A stretch of 64,000 nt of DNA from Rhodococcus sp. 105337 (GCF_012844225.1 NZ_JABAGQ010000003.1:348027-412026); one strand, 5' to 3'; positions 36,869 through 45,803 are shown, counted from the stretch's first letter. Notes: generated by a model from the letters alone, not told the origin. Numbers and translations: made by a program.

Positions 36869-37641
36869 TTTGTCTCCTTCGTTCGGGCCGCTGCCATGTA
36901 GGCAGGGCGTTCGCCGCCGCCGTGGACGGTCAGTGTCGATCCGCTGACGTATGCCGCCAGCGGGGATGCCAGAAATGCTGCGCAGTGACCGATGTCGTCG
37001 GGAGTGGAGAGGCGGCCGAGCGGCACCGTGGCGCCGACGGCGGCGACACCCTCGTCGTCACCGTAGAACAGGTGCGACTGCTCCGTGTCGACCATCCCGA
37101 CCACCACCGAATTCACGCGCACCTTCGGTGCCCATTCCACCGCGAGGGATTGGCCGAGACTGTCGATTCCGGCCTTCGCGGCACCGTAGGCGGCGGTACC
37201 CGGTGACGGCCTGGAACCGCTCACGCTGGAGATGTTGACGATGGAGCCACCCGCGTCCTGGGTCTGCATCACCGCGTTCGCGGCCTGCGCGACGAGCAAC
37301 GGCGCAAGCAGGTTGAGCTCGACGATCTTGGCGTGGAACTTCGGGCTGGCGTCTGCGGCCAGCGCGTAGGGCGAACCGCCGGCGTTGTTGACGAGGGTGT
37401 CGAGCCTGCCGTGCCTCGCGACGATCTCGTCCATCATCCGGCCCACCCGATCCGGGTCGCGCACGTCGCAGGCGAGAAACTCCGCGGTCCGGCCGTCCGC
37501 CTCCACGGGATGCTCGCCCTCGTTGCGTGCGCACGTCACCACGGTTGCTCCGGCGCGGAGAAACGTTCGGGTGATGCCCGCACCGACGCCGCGGACGCCT
37601 CCGGTCACCAGCACGACCGTGCCGTCCAGTCCCAGATCCAT
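36865..37641 (-). CDS. Short-chain dehydrogenase (Rv3549c type)
   Basis: 258-residue SDR with TGGVRGVGAGITRTF, NNAGGSPYA and catalytic AAYGAAKAG. It is upstream of and overlapping the Rv3548c-like gene, the same pair and order as in Mtb, where both lie near the KstR2-controlled genes. It is expected to oxidise a hydroxy-steroid or hydroxyacyl-CoA. It is divergent from the chsH operon across a gap carrying a palindromic operator. Confidence 0.83.
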   Translation of the reverse strand: MDLGLDGTVVLVTGGVRGVGAGITRTFLRAGATVVTCARNEGEHPVEADGRTAEFLACDVRDPDRVGRMMDEIVARHGRLDTLVNNAGGSPYALAADASPKFHAKIVELNLLAPLLVAQAANAVMQTQDAGGSIVNISSVSGSRPSPGTAAYGAAKAGIDSLGQSLAVEWAPKVRVNSVVVGMVDTEQSHLFYGDDEGVAAVGATVPLGRLSTPDDIGHCAAFLASPLAAYVSGSTLTVHGGGERPAYMAAARTKETK

Positions 37642-37724
37642 TCACTGCCTCCGCGTCCGTGTGGTCGCCCGGGGCGACCGAGGTCGATTCGTCCGGCCCA
37701 CCGGCGGGGCCGCCCGCCCAACTT

Positions 37725-37742
37725 ACCAAGCAATCGCTTGGT
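37725..37742. promoter_or_regulatory. Palindromic operator between the SDR pair and chsH operon
   Basis: 7-base arms ACCAAGC / GCTTGGT around AATC. It is reminiscent of the KstR2 motif AnCAAGnnCTTGnT but with six rather than two bases between the CAAG and CTTG halves, so another TetR-family protein may use it. Confidence 0.6.
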
Positions 37743-37868
37743 TTGGTATCCGTCGGCGGGCTCGACCACGCCCGGCTCCTGCTCAGTGGGAATCGGGCGA
37801 TACCGGCTCGGGACCGCACTTAGCGTGGCGTCCGAGTGGGGTGTGCCGAAGAGAAGGTGATTGGGGCC

Positions 37869-38420
37869 ATGCAGACGGTCGAGCATGATTACGAGAAGTA
37901 CGTCGGCCAGGTGGCCGAGCCGCCCCGGGTCGCCCGGTACGCGGTCGACGAGGCGATGATCCGCAACTGGGTCGAAGCCCACGACGACTTCAATCCGATC
38001 TATGTCGACGCCGACGCGGCCCGCGCCACCGGTCGCGACTCCGTGGTGTGCCCTCCCGCGATGATCTCCACCTGGGTGATGGCGGGGTACCGCCGGTGGC
38101 GTGAGGTGCACCGCAAGCGCGCCGCAGGAATCGTGGAGGACTTCGCGTACTCGAGGATGCTTGCCGAACTCGACAGCGAAGGCCTCACGTCCGTCGTGGC
38201 CACGAACGTCGAACAGGAATACCATCGCGAACTCGTTCCCGGGGACCGCATCACCGCCCACCTGACGATCGAATCCGTTTCTCCCGTCAAGCGAACGGGT
38301 CTCGGCGACGGTCGCTTCTTCACGTTGTACAAGCGCTACGAGGACCAGCACGGCGAACTCGTCGCCGAGGAGCGTTTCCGGATGCTCCGGTTCAATCCGA
38401 ACACCCCCAAGGAGGCGTGA
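37869..38420 (+). CDS. MaoC-like half of the steroid enoyl-CoA hydratase ChsH2
   Basis: 183-residue hot-dog (MaoC-like) protein with VGQVAEPPRVARYAVDEAMI, HDDFNPIYVD, DSVVCPPAMISTW and RFFTLYKRYED. It corresponds to the N-terminal MaoC domain of Mtb ChsH2 (Rv3542c). There the DUF35 domain is fused at the C-terminus; here it is a separate gene starting at the overlapping TGATG. It should pair with ChsH1 to hydrate 3-oxo-4,17-pregnadiene-20-carboxyl-CoA. ATG 37869 is chosen; GTG 37857 is possible. Confidence 0.83.
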   Translation: MQTVEHDYEKYVGQVAEPPRVARYAVDEAMIRNWVEAHDDFNPIYVDADAARATGRDSVVCPPAMISTWVMAGYRRWREVHRKRAAGIVEDFAYSRMLAELDSEGLTSVVATNVEQEYHRELVPGDRITAHLTIESVSPVKRTGLGDGRFFTLYKRYEDQHGELVAEERFRMLRFNPNTPKEA

Positions 38421-38827
38421 TGACCACCGTCCCCAGACTCACCATCACTCAGGACAACGAGTTCTGGTTCAACGCGGTCCGCGAAGGCAGGCTCGAGATC
38501 CAGCGGTGCAGCGACTGCCACACCCTCCGGCACCCGCCCGGCCCGGCATGCCCCGTGTGCCGGTCGTTCGAGTGGGACTCCGTCGAATCATCGCGCCGCG
38601 GAACCCTACACAGCTGGACCATCATTCATCACCCGCAGGACCCGGCGTTCGAATACCCCCTTGCCGTCGGACTGATCGACCTCGACGAAGGCATCCGCAT
38701 CGTGGCCGACATCGCGGGCGTGGACCACGACAGCCTCGAACTCGGCATGGAACTCGAGGTGGGTTTCGCCGAACACGCTCACGGTGAGATCCTCCCGCAG
38801 CTGCGCAAAGTCGGAGGAACGTCGTGA
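38420..38827 (+). CDS. DUF35 protein, separate C-terminal part of ChsH2
   Basis: 135-residue DUF35 protein with a zinc ribbon (IQRCSDCHTLRHPPGPACPVC, first cysteine pair CSDC and second CPVC) and an OB-fold. In ChsH2 of Mtb this domain binds the aldolase Ltp2. A strong ribosome site (AAGGAGG) lies inside the end of the upstream gene, and ATG 38420 overlaps its stop. The separate start and the ribosome site argue for a real gene rather than a sequencing frameshift. Confidence 0.85.
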   Translation: MTTVPRLTITQDNEFWFNAVREGRLEIQRCSDCHTLRHPPGPACPVCRSFEWDSVESSRRGTLHSWTIIHHPQDPAFEYPLAVGLIDLDEGIRIVADIAGVDHDSLELGMELEVGFAEHAHGEILPQLRKVGGTS

Positions 38828-39234
38828 ATCTCTCCGAATGCGCTGTCGGGCAGTCCCTTCCCGGGCTCGAACTGCCCCTCGACCGCTCCACCATCGCCGC
38901 GACCGCGATCGCATCGCAGGACTTCGAGGACGTACACCACGATGCCGGGGCCGCACAACGGCGCGGAACACCCGATGTCTTCATGAGCATCAATGCGACG
39001 AACGGTTTCGTCGACCGCTACATCACCGATTGGACCGGGCCGGGGGCACGCATACGCCGTGCCTCGCTGCGCCTGGGCGTCCCCGCCTTCCCGGGCGACC
39101 CGCTGCAGATGAGCGGCGAGGTGGTCGCGGTCGAGGACCGCACCGTCACCGTGAAAGTGCAGGGCCGCAACAGCAAGGGCGTCCACGTCACCGCGGAGGT
39201 CGTCGTGGAGCCGTACGAGAGGAAGACTCCATGA
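38824..39234 (+). CDS. chsH1: MaoC-like steroid hydratase subunit ChsH1
   Basis: 136-residue MaoC-like protein resembling Mtb ChsH1 (Rv3541c, 129 residues). The catalytic segment ASQDFEDVHHDAGAAQRRG carries the Asp/His dyad, followed by DVFMSINATNGFVDRYI. It pairs with the MaoC half of ChsH2, whose own active site is degenerate in Mtb. GTG 38824 overlaps the DUF35 stop. The stop overlaps ltp2 (ATGA). Confidence 0.87.
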   Translation: MNLSECAVGQSLPGLELPLDRSTIAATAIASQDFEDVHHDAGAAQRRGTPDVFMSINATNGFVDRYITDWTGPGARIRRASLRLGVPAFPGDPLQMSGEVVAVEDRTVTVKVQGRNSKGVHVTAEVVVEPYERKTP

Positions 39235-40415
39235 CCGTGCAGGGCTTTTCCGGAGCTGCCGCGATCGCCGGCATCGGAGCCACCGAATTCTCGAAGAACT
39301 CCGGTCGCAGCGAGTGGCAACTCGCGTGCGAGGCCGTGGTGGCCGCGCTCGCAGATGCGCAGATCGGCGTCGAAGAAGTCGACGGCTTCGCACTCTTCAC
39401 CATGGAGACGAACCCCGAGATCGCCGTGGCCCGCGCGCTCGGCATCCCGGAACTGAAGTTCTTCAGCCGCATCCCCCACGGTGGCGGCGGTGCCTGCGCA
39501 CCCGTCCAGCAGGCCGCGATGGCCGTCGCGACCGGCGTCGCCGAGGTCGTCGTGGTCTACCGCGCGTTCAACGAGCGCTCGGGCCACCGATTCGGCTCCG
39601 GCCCACCGCCGTTCGCCTACAACTCGAGCACCGATCAGGAATACCGCAACTGGATCAATCCGTACGGTCTGCTCACCCCTGCCCAGCAGGAAGCATTCCT
39701 GGCGCGCCGGTACATGCAGCGCTACGGCGCGACGAGCGCCGACTTCGGTCGCGTCTCGGTACTGTCGCGCAAGCACGCCGCCACCAACCCGAAGGCGTGG
39801 TTCTACGAGCGGCCCATCACCCTCGACGACCACCAGAACTCGAGGATGCTCGCCGACCCGCTGCGACTGCTGGATTGCTGTCAGGAGAGCGACGGGGGCC
39901 AGGCACTGGTCATCGTGAGCGCCGAACGCGCACGCTCACTGCCGCATCCTCCGGCCGTCATCACCGGTGCCGCGCAAGGTGTCGGCCCGCAGCAGATCTC
40001 GATGAGCAGTTACTACCGTGACGACATCGACGTGATGCCCGAGGTCGAACTGGTCGCCAAGCAGATGTGGGCACAGGCCGGTATCGGCCCGGACGACATC
40101 GACGCCGCGATCCTGTACGACGCGTTCACTCCCATGGTGCTGCTGCAACTCGAGGAGTACGGCTTCTGCGGTCGCGGCGAGGCCAAGGACTTCGTCGCCG
40201 AGGGCAACCTCGAGGTGGACGGCCGCCTCCCGGTCAACACCCACGGAGGGCAGCTCGGCGAAGGCTACATCCACGGCGTCAACGGAATCGCCGAAGGCGT
40301 GCGGCTCATCCGCGGCACCTCGGTCAACCAGCCCACCAAGGTGCTGAACAACGTCCTCGTCACGGGTGGCTCGCCGGTTCCGCACAGCGCGATCGTGCTG
40401 TCGACGGATCGCTGA
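39231..40415 (+). CDS. ltp2: Steroid retro-aldolase Ltp2
   Basis: Thiolase-superfamily aldolase of 394 residues (Mtb Ltp2, Rv3540c, 386). Features are AAIAGIGATEFSKNSGRSEW at the N-terminus, HGGGGACAPVQQAAMAVATG, CQESDGGQALVIVSAERA and NTHGGQLGEGYIHGVNGIAE. With the DUF35 part of ChsH2 it cleaves 17-hydroxy-3-oxo-4-pregnene-20-carboxyl-CoA to androstenedione and propionyl-CoA. The operon order (chsH2, chsH1, ltp2) is the igr order of Mtb. Confidence 0.92.
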   Translation: MTVQGFSGAAAIAGIGATEFSKNSGRSEWQLACEAVVAALADAQIGVEEVDGFALFTMETNPEIAVARALGIPELKFFSRIPHGGGGACAPVQQAAMAVATGVAEVVVVYRAFNERSGHRFGSGPPPFAYNSSTDQEYRNWINPYGLLTPAQQEAFLARRYMQRYGATSADFGRVSVLSRKHAATNPKAWFYERPITLDDHQNSRMLADPLRLLDCCQESDGGQALVIVSAERARSLPHPPAVITGAAQGVGPQQISMSSYYRDDIDVMPEVELVAKQMWAQAGIGPDDIDAAILYDAFTPMVLLQLEEYGFCGRGEAKDFVAEGNLEVDGRLPVNTHGGQLGEGYIHGVNGIAEGVRLIRGTSVNQPTKVLNNVLVTGGSPVPHSAIVLSTDR

Positions 40416-40459
40416 ACCGCGCCGCTCCCACGCCATCCGACCACCTCTCAGGAGACCAC

Positions 40460-41704
40460 ATGCATCCCGAGCTGTCCGACAAGTCACGGCGGCTACGCAC
40501 CGAACTGCGGGAGTACTTCGCCCGCATCATCAACGACGAGGATCGCAGGGCCCTGGTCGACCAGACCGAGGGCGGCCCGGTCTTCGACCGGATCTACCGG
40601 CAGATGGGCAGCGACGGCTGGCTCGGACTCGGCTGGCCCGAGGAGTACGGCGGACGCGGTGAGGACCCCGAGGCTCTCTACGTCTTCTACGACGAGACGA
40701 TCCGCGCGGGCGCCCCGGTCTCGCTGGTCACGCTCAACACGGTGGCACCGGCCCTGATGAAATACGGGAGCCAGGAACACAAGGACTACTTCCTTCCCAA
40801 GATCCTCACCGGCGAGCTGAAATTCGCCATCGGGTACACCGAACCCGGTGCCGGAACCGACCTCGCGGCGCTGCAGACACGTGCGCGCATAGACGGCGAC
40901 GAACTCGTGATCAACGGCACCAAGCTCTTCACCAGCTCCGCGATCTTCGCGGACTGGATCTGGCTCGCCGTGCGTACCGATCCCGACGCGCCCCGCCACA
41001 AGGGCATCTCGGTCGTGCTGGTGCCCACCTCGTCCCCGGGGTTCTCGGCTACCGAGATCAAGACCGTCGGCGGCATCAGCACCGCGGTCACCTACTACGA
41101 GGACATCCGGGTGCCGCTGAGCAACGTCGTCGGCGGAGTGAACCAGGGATGGACACTGATCACCAGCCAGCTCAATCACGAGCGGGTCGCCCTGGCCGCG
41201 CGCGGCGGTATCGCCAACGAGATGTACGACGAAGTACTCGCGTGGGCCAAGCAGGAGCCCGTCGGACCGGGTGTGCTGTTCGACGTCCCGTGGGTCCGCA
41301 AGACACTCGCGGAGGTCTACGCACTGCTGTCGGCCGCCGATCTCGTGAACCTGCGCTTGGTGTCGGATATCGCTGCCAACACCCTCGGCGGCGGTGATTC
41401 CGCGGCGGCGAAGATCTTCGGCACCGAAGGCGTCGTCACCGCGTACGGCATGTTGCAGGAAGTGCTCGGTGCCCGCGGTCTGCTGCGTCCGGGCAGCCAC
41501 GGTGCCGTGGTCGAGGGCCGTGTCGAGTCGCTCGCCCGTCGTGCGCAGAACAACACCTTCGGTGGCGGCACCAACGAGGTCCTGCGCGAGATCGTGGCAG
41601 CCAAGACACTCGGTATGACCCTGGGCGCCCGTCGGCGCCCCGAAGCCAAAGCGCCGGAGCGGGCAGCGACAACGGCCGTGACGCCGTCAGAGACGAGGAG
41701 CTGA
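40460..41704 (+). CDS. Acyl-CoA dehydrogenase, ChsE2/FadE29-like
   Basis: 414-residue FAD-dependent acyl-CoA dehydrogenase with GYTEPGAGTDLAALQTRA, NGTKLFTSSAIFADWIWLA and GGGTNEVLREIVAAKTLGM. With the next gene it should form an alpha2beta2 enzyme like ChsE1-ChsE2 that desaturates the C22 steroid acyl-CoA. It lies downstream of ltp2, whereas in Mtb the fadE pair precedes chsH2. The C-terminal 30 residues are extended and charged. ATG follows GGAGA. Confidence 0.85.
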   Translation: MHPELSDKSRRLRTELREYFARIINDEDRRALVDQTEGGPVFDRIYRQMGSDGWLGLGWPEEYGGRGEDPEALYVFYDETIRAGAPVSLVTLNTVAPALMKYGSQEHKDYFLPKILTGELKFAIGYTEPGAGTDLAALQTRARIDGDELVINGTKLFTSSAIFADWIWLAVRTDPDAPRHKGISVVLVPTSSPGFSATEIKTVGGISTAVTYYEDIRVPLSNVVGGVNQGWTLITSQLNHERVALAARGGIANEMYDEVLAWAKQEPVGPGVLFDVPWVRKTLAEVYALLSAADLVNLRLVSDIAANTLGGGDSAAAKIFGTEGVVTAYGMLQEVLGARGLLRPGSHGAVVEGRVESLARRAQNNTFGGGTNEVLREIVAAKTLGMTLGARRRPEAKAPERAATTAVTPSETRS

Positions 41705-41705
41705 C

Positions 41706-42833
41706 ATGGAATTCGAGCTCGATGACGACCTGATCGCCGTCGAGGACCTTGCCTCGCAGGTCTTCGGTGCGCTGGCAACGGTCGAACGGGTAGTCGAGGT
41801 GGAACGGACCGAGGGTGGCTTCGACGCCACACTGTGGAAGGCACTCGCCGACTCCGGACTGCTGGGCCTCGCCCTGCCCGAATCCGCCGGAGGCGCGGAC
41901 ATGGGCATGCTCGGTTTGACGACGATCCTGCAGCAGCAGGGCCGTCGCGTCGCGCCGGTGCCGGTCTGGTCCGTCGTAGCCGGCGCTGCTCTGCCCCTCG
42001 CTCGGTTCGGCACACCCGAACAGGTCGAGCGTTACGTCCCCGGGATCGTCGACGGGTCGATCGTCCTCACCGGCGCATTCGACGGCAACCCCGGTGAGAG
42101 CGCGGCGCTGACCGCGATCCGCAAGGGCGACGACCTGGTGATCAGCGGCGAGATCCCGTCCGTCCCCTGGGCGCCCGGCGCAGCCGGAGTGGTGGTCCCC
42201 GTCCTGTGCGACGAGTCCGTCGCCGTCGTCGTGGCATCCGCCGACGCGCCGGGCCTCACGGTCACGCCCGTGTCCGTGACCGGACAAACCGCCGACGCGG
42301 CCCTTCGCTTCGACGACGTCGTCGTCGCGGCCGCAGACGTTCTACCCGGTGACGGCACGCAGATCACCGAGTGGACACGTCGGCGGATCCGTCTCGCCAT
42401 CGCAGCGCTCCAGCTCGGCGTGTGTGAGGAATCGCTGCGCATGACCGCGGCGTACACCTCCGAGCGCATGCAGTTCGGGCGGCCGTTGTCGACGAACCAG
42501 GCCGTTGCGGTGCGCGCGGCGGACGCCTACATCGACACCGAAGCCATTCGTCTGACGATGCGCCGCGCCGCGTGGCTCATCGACACCGGGCGCGAAGAGG
42601 AGGCGGACGCCGCAGTGCTCGTCGCGAAGTGGTGGGCGGCGCGCGGCGGCATTCGTGTCGGCCTGACGGCTCAGCACCTGCACGGCGGGATCGGTGCCGA
42701 CATCGACTACCCCATCCACCGCTACTTCCTGTGGGGGCGCCAGTTGGCCTTCACGCTCGGTGGCGCGGACGCCAGCGCCGCCGCACTCGGCGACATCCTC
42801 GACCGCGCGCCGTCGATCGGCGCCGCCGGGTAG
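41706..42833 (+). CDS. Acyl-CoA dehydrogenase, ChsE1/FadE28-like
   Basis: 375-residue acyl-CoA dehydrogenase one base after the previous fadE gene. It lacks the EPGAGSD-type FAD loop seen in its partner but keeps LHGGIGADIDYPIHRYFLWGR near the C-terminus, the pattern expected of the ChsE1 (FadE28) subunit of heterotetrameric steroid dehydrogenases. A strong hairpin follows, ending the igr-type operon. Confidence 0.85.
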   Translation: MEFELDDDLIAVEDLASQVFGALATVERVVEVERTEGGFDATLWKALADSGLLGLALPESAGGADMGMLGLTTILQQQGRRVAPVPVWSVVAGAALPLARFGTPEQVERYVPGIVDGSIVLTGAFDGNPGESAALTAIRKGDDLVISGEIPSVPWAPGAAGVVVPVLCDESVAVVVASADAPGLTVTPVSVTGQTADAALRFDDVVVAAADVLPGDGTQITEWTRRRIRLAIAALQLGVCEESLRMTAAYTSERMQFGRPLSTNQAVAVRAADAYIDTEAIRLTMRRAAWLIDTGREEEADAAVLVAKWWAARGGIRVGLTAQHLHGGIGADIDYPIHRYFLWGRQLAFTLGGADASAAALGDILDRAPSIGAAG

Positions 42834-42863
42834 ACCTGCCCGGCCACGTCGCCGCTCGACGCG

Positions 42864-42905
42864 CCGAAGCCCCGCCCACCGCATCCGCGGCCGGCGGGGC
42901 TTCGG
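42864..42905. terminator. Bidirectional terminator between fadE and the KstR-like gene
   Basis: 13-base perfect stem CCGAAGCCCCGCC and complement with a 16-base loop, between convergent genes. Confidence 0.85.
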
Positions 42906-42910
42906 CGTTG

Positions 42911-43534
42911 TCACACCGGTCCGGGTGCCGTATCCGCCATGTGGACGAGAAGCAGATCGCAGGCGCGCCGGATGTCGGTCTCGGTCTCCTCGATCGACAC
43001 TCTGCCGTTCAAGAGCACCAGGATCAGGCCGAACCACACCATCGACAGCAGGCGCACCGCGTCGCGATCTGTGTCCGTGGGCTGTTCGATGCCGCCCTGC
43101 GCGAGCACGATGCCCTGGAAGACACGCTCCACCTCGACCGAATCCGGCACCACCGATGCGGAGGCGGTGCTGTTGGACACGAGCATGGCGGACGCGAGGC
43201 GGGGCCGCGCGACGATCGCGCGCGTCATGACGACAAGCGCATCGCAGATCGCCTGCGGTGGGGCCACGCCCGGCGGTGGATCGGGCAGTCGTTCCTTCGC
43301 GCGTTCGAGTTGGCTCAGGAGCAACGCCACGAAGAGGTGCGTCTTCGACGGGAAATATCGGTACAGCGTGCCGATCGCGACACCCGCGTCCTTCGCGACC
43401 TCCGCCATCTGCACCCGGGTGAGTTCGTGTTCGGAACCGAGACGGGCGGCAGCGGTCAGGATCCGCACCTGCCGTTCGCGTTGCACGTCCGATGTCGGTT
43501 CGGCGCCCTCCCGCGCCTTGGCAATCCTCGGCAT
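42911..43534 (-). CDS. KstR-like TetR-family repressor
   Basis: 207-residue TetR regulator. The DNA-binding part, VQMAEVAKDAGVAIGTLYRYFPSK, is very close to that of Mtb KstR (Rv3574), whose box occurs repeatedly in this window. The ligand domain matches KstR less well but keeps the layout (PTDTDRDAVRLLSMVWFGL). It could be KstR itself or a paralogue with the same target sequence and another ligand. It is divergent from hsaB and 76 bases after the fadE gene end. ATG 43534 is chosen. Confidence 0.82.
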   Translation of the reverse strand: MPRIAKAREGAEPTSDVQRERQVRILTAAARLGSEHELTRVQMAEVAKDAGVAIGTLYRYFPSKTHLFVALLLSQLERAKERLPDPPPGVAPPQAICDALVVMTRAIVARPRLASAMLVSNSTASASVVPDSVEVERVFQGIVLAQGGIEQPTDTDRDAVRLLSMVWFGLILVLLNGRVSIEETETDIRRACDLLLVHMADTAPGPV

Positions 43535-43713
43535 CGCCGGCCCCCTTCCTGCAATTGGACGTGCAGATTGTCCCATCGTGCCCGCATCCACCCGGGCGAG
43601 GGAGCCGGGTCGCCGGAATCACCGTTGGTCTCGCTCAGTGGGACCGCCGCCGGCGGGCAGACATCGGGCGCAGGGATCGGCGCGGCGATTTCGCGTGAAC
43701 GTCCGCTGAGCGA

Positions 43714-43723
43714 GAACCGGTTC
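43714..43723. promoter_or_regulatory. Possible weak KstR half-type site upstream of hsaB
   Basis: GAACCGGTTC contains the AACnnGTT core but lacks the outer T and A. It lies 84 bases upstream of hsaB in the gap shared with the KstR-like gene. Confidence 0.35.
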
Positions 43724-43807
43724 AGGCGTGGCGCAGGTCACCCATACTCTCGGATTCGTGGACGTCGCCGAACCCAGGCGGCCCGGGATCGAATCGGAGT
43801 GAGGCAC

Positions 43808-44323
43808 ATGCAGATTCAGTCGCTGACCCAGGAACGTGCGTTCGACGGTGACGTACCCACTCCCGACGAGATGCGCAGGGCGATGGGACGTTTCGCTTCG
43901 GGTGTCACCGTGGTGACCGGACTCGACGACGACGGCCCCGTCGGCTTCGCCTGCCAGTCGTTCGCATCCGTCTCGCTCGAACCGCCGCTGGTGCTGTTCT
44001 GCGCGGATCACCGGGGCCGGGCCTGGCCACGCATCCGGCGCGCCGGCCGGTTCACCGTCAACGTGCTCGGCGCCGAACAGACGGACCTGTGCGGGCGGTT
44101 CGGTTCGAGCCGGGGGCTCAAGTTCGACGGTCTCGACTGGGAACTGTCCCGATGGGGCACGCCCACCTTGCCGGGCGTGCTCATGCGAGTCCACGCCGAG
44201 GTCCACGACGTACACGTCGCCGGGGATCACGACATCGTCGTCGGCCGCGTGACCGAACTCGAATGCCCGGCAGAAGACCGTCCGATGGTCTTCTACCGGG
44301 GCGCGTTCGGCCTCGACGGCTGA
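43808..44323 (+). CDS. hsaB: Flavin reductase component HsaB
   Basis: 171-residue FMN/FAD reductase of the two-component monooxygenase type, with RRAMGRFASGVTVVTG, GFACQSFASVSLEPPLVLFC and GDHDIVVGRVTEL. It supplies reduced flavin to HsaA for hydroxylation of 3-HSA in ring-A degradation. It is separated from the hsaDAC operon by two dehydrogenase genes. The start ATG 43808 follows GAGG. Confidence 0.87.
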   Translation: MQIQSLTQERAFDGDVPTPDEMRRAMGRFASGVTVVTGLDDDGPVGFACQSFASVSLEPPLVLFCADHRGRAWPRIRRAGRFTVNVLGAEQTDLCGRFGSSRGLKFDGLDWELSRWGTPTLPGVLMRVHAEVHDVHVAGDHDIVVGRVTELECPAEDRPMVFYRGAFGLDG

Positions 44324-44333
44324 CCGACCGGGG

Positions 44334-45803
44334 TTACCCGGTGGCGGCGGCGCTGATCCCGGCCCGCCGCCCGAAGAAGCTCCCGTCACCGAGCGAGATC
44401 CCGCTGCAATATCCTCCGGCAGACAATCCGGAGGTACAGCGGCCCGCCGCGTACAGGCCCGGTATCGGATCGCCGTCGACGTGCAGGACCTCCGAGTCCA
44501 CCGATGTCCGGAGACCGCCCAGCGTGAAACCACCGGTCATGCCGCGCAGGTCGATCGCAGCGATCGGCGACCCGATCGGCTTGACCCATTCGGGCTTCTT
44601 CCCGAGCACCGGATCGGTGCCTGCGGCGGCGTGCCGGTTGTACAACTCCACGGTGGCGGTCAGGGTGCCCTCGGGCAGACCCATCTCCGATTCGAGTTCG
44701 GCGACGCTCTCGCACACCCAGGTCGGCTGCCTGCGAAGCTGCGGGCTCGAACTCGGCGCTGCCATCCCTTCTTCGTACGCCGCCTCGTCGAGGACGAGAA
44801 ACGCCTGGTTGTCGTTCTGGTACATGGTGAGCTGACCGATGCGGCCCGGATAGGTGTCCTCGGGGACGTACCGCTGTCCTCGTCCGTTGACGAGGATGCC
44901 GCGGGCCATCAGCTGGGGGTCGCAGAAGAAGGCGACCTCGCACGCGTCCATGTGCGCCAGTCCCGCACCGAGTGCCTGCGCCATGAGGATGGCGCGACCG
45001 TCGTGCTCCTCGACCGTCGCGGCGGGCCGCTTGTAGAGACGCGGCGCGTAGGCCTGCATCATCTCGTCGTTGTACGCGAACGAGCCGGTCGCGAGCACCA
45101 CACCGCCGTGCGCGCGGACGGTGATCTCCTGTCCGAGTCGGGTCGCGGTCACACCGACGACACGGCCGGTGCCGTCGACGACCAGGCGCTGCACCCGGAT
45201 GTCGGATTCCACGCGGACACCGAGGTCGGTCGCCTTTCCGATCAGCGTGGTCATCAGAACGTGCCCGGCTCCCTGCTCGCCGTTGCGCGGCATCGGGACC
45301 TGCGCGAGGTGTCCGCGGGGCGCCGGCGGCACGAGTGTGTCGAACGGTGCCGCGTTCTCTCCCCCGCTGTACATCAGGGAGTCGTCGACGGGGCATTCCC
45401 AGCCGGGCTGGGACCAGAAACTTTCCTTGTACCGGACCCCGCACGCTTCGAGCCACTCGAAATGCTGCACGCTGCCGTCGCAGTAGACATCGAGTTTGTC
45501 CTGGTCGACTCCCGGCCCCAGCGCCTCGGCGAGAAACGTCTTCATGTTCTCGGGGGTGTCGTCGAATCCGCACGCCTTCTGCACCCGGGTGCCGCCGCCG
45601 AGGTACACGATGCCCCCGGACAACGCGGCCGCTCCACCGCCGCCGCCGGTGCGCTCGAGTACCAGCACATCGGCGTCGTTCTCCGCAGCACCGATCGCCG
45701 CGGACACCCCCGCAATGCCGTATCCCGCGATCACGACGTCGGCCTCGAAATCCCAGGTGCCGACGGTCTCGGAGGAAATCGGACGAATCGGTGAACTACT
45801 CAT
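44334..45803 (-). CDS. 3-Ketosteroid delta4-(5alpha)-dehydrogenase
   Basis: 489-residue FAD protein of the KstD/fumarate reductase family, N-terminal VVIAGYGIAGVSAAI and ATG 45803. It matches the described R. jostii RHA1 enzyme (about 490 residues) better than delta1 dehydrogenases. The three catalytic residues recalled for that enzyme, Y319, Y466 and S468, fall here at Y318 (EDTYPG), Y465 and S467 (GGYCSGIS), all offset by one. It desaturates 5alpha-3-ketosteroids at C4-C5. It is divergent from kstD and convergent with hsaB. Confidence 0.88.
   Translation of the reverse strand: MSSSPIRPISSETVGTWDFEADVVIAGYGIAGVSAAIGAAENDADVLVLERTGGGGGAAALSGGIVYLGGGTRVQKACGFDDTPENMKTFLAEALGPGVDQDKLDVYCDGSVQHFEWLEACGVRYKESFWSQPGWECPVDDSLMYSGGENAAPFDTLVPPAPRGHLAQVPMPRNGEQGAGHVLMTTLIGKATDLGVRVESDIRVQRLVVDGTGRVVGVTATRLGQEITVRAHGGVVLATGSFAYNDEMMQAYAPRLYKRPAATVEEHDGRAILMAQALGAGLAHMDACEVAFFCDPQLMARGILVNGRGQRYVPEDTYPGRIGQLTMYQNDNQAFLVLDEAAYEEGMAAPSSSPQLRRQPTWVCESVAELESEMGLPEGTLTATVELYNRHAAAGTDPVLGKKPEWVKPIGSPIAAIDLRGMTGGFTLGGLRTSVDSEVLHVDGDPIPGLYAAGRCTSGLSAGGYCSGISLGDGSFFGRRAGISAAATG

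Noticed and set aside
37869..38827. Possible frameshift breaking a fused chsH2
   Set aside because: The second gene has its own strong ribosome site and start, and both products have complete domains, so a natural split is more likely.
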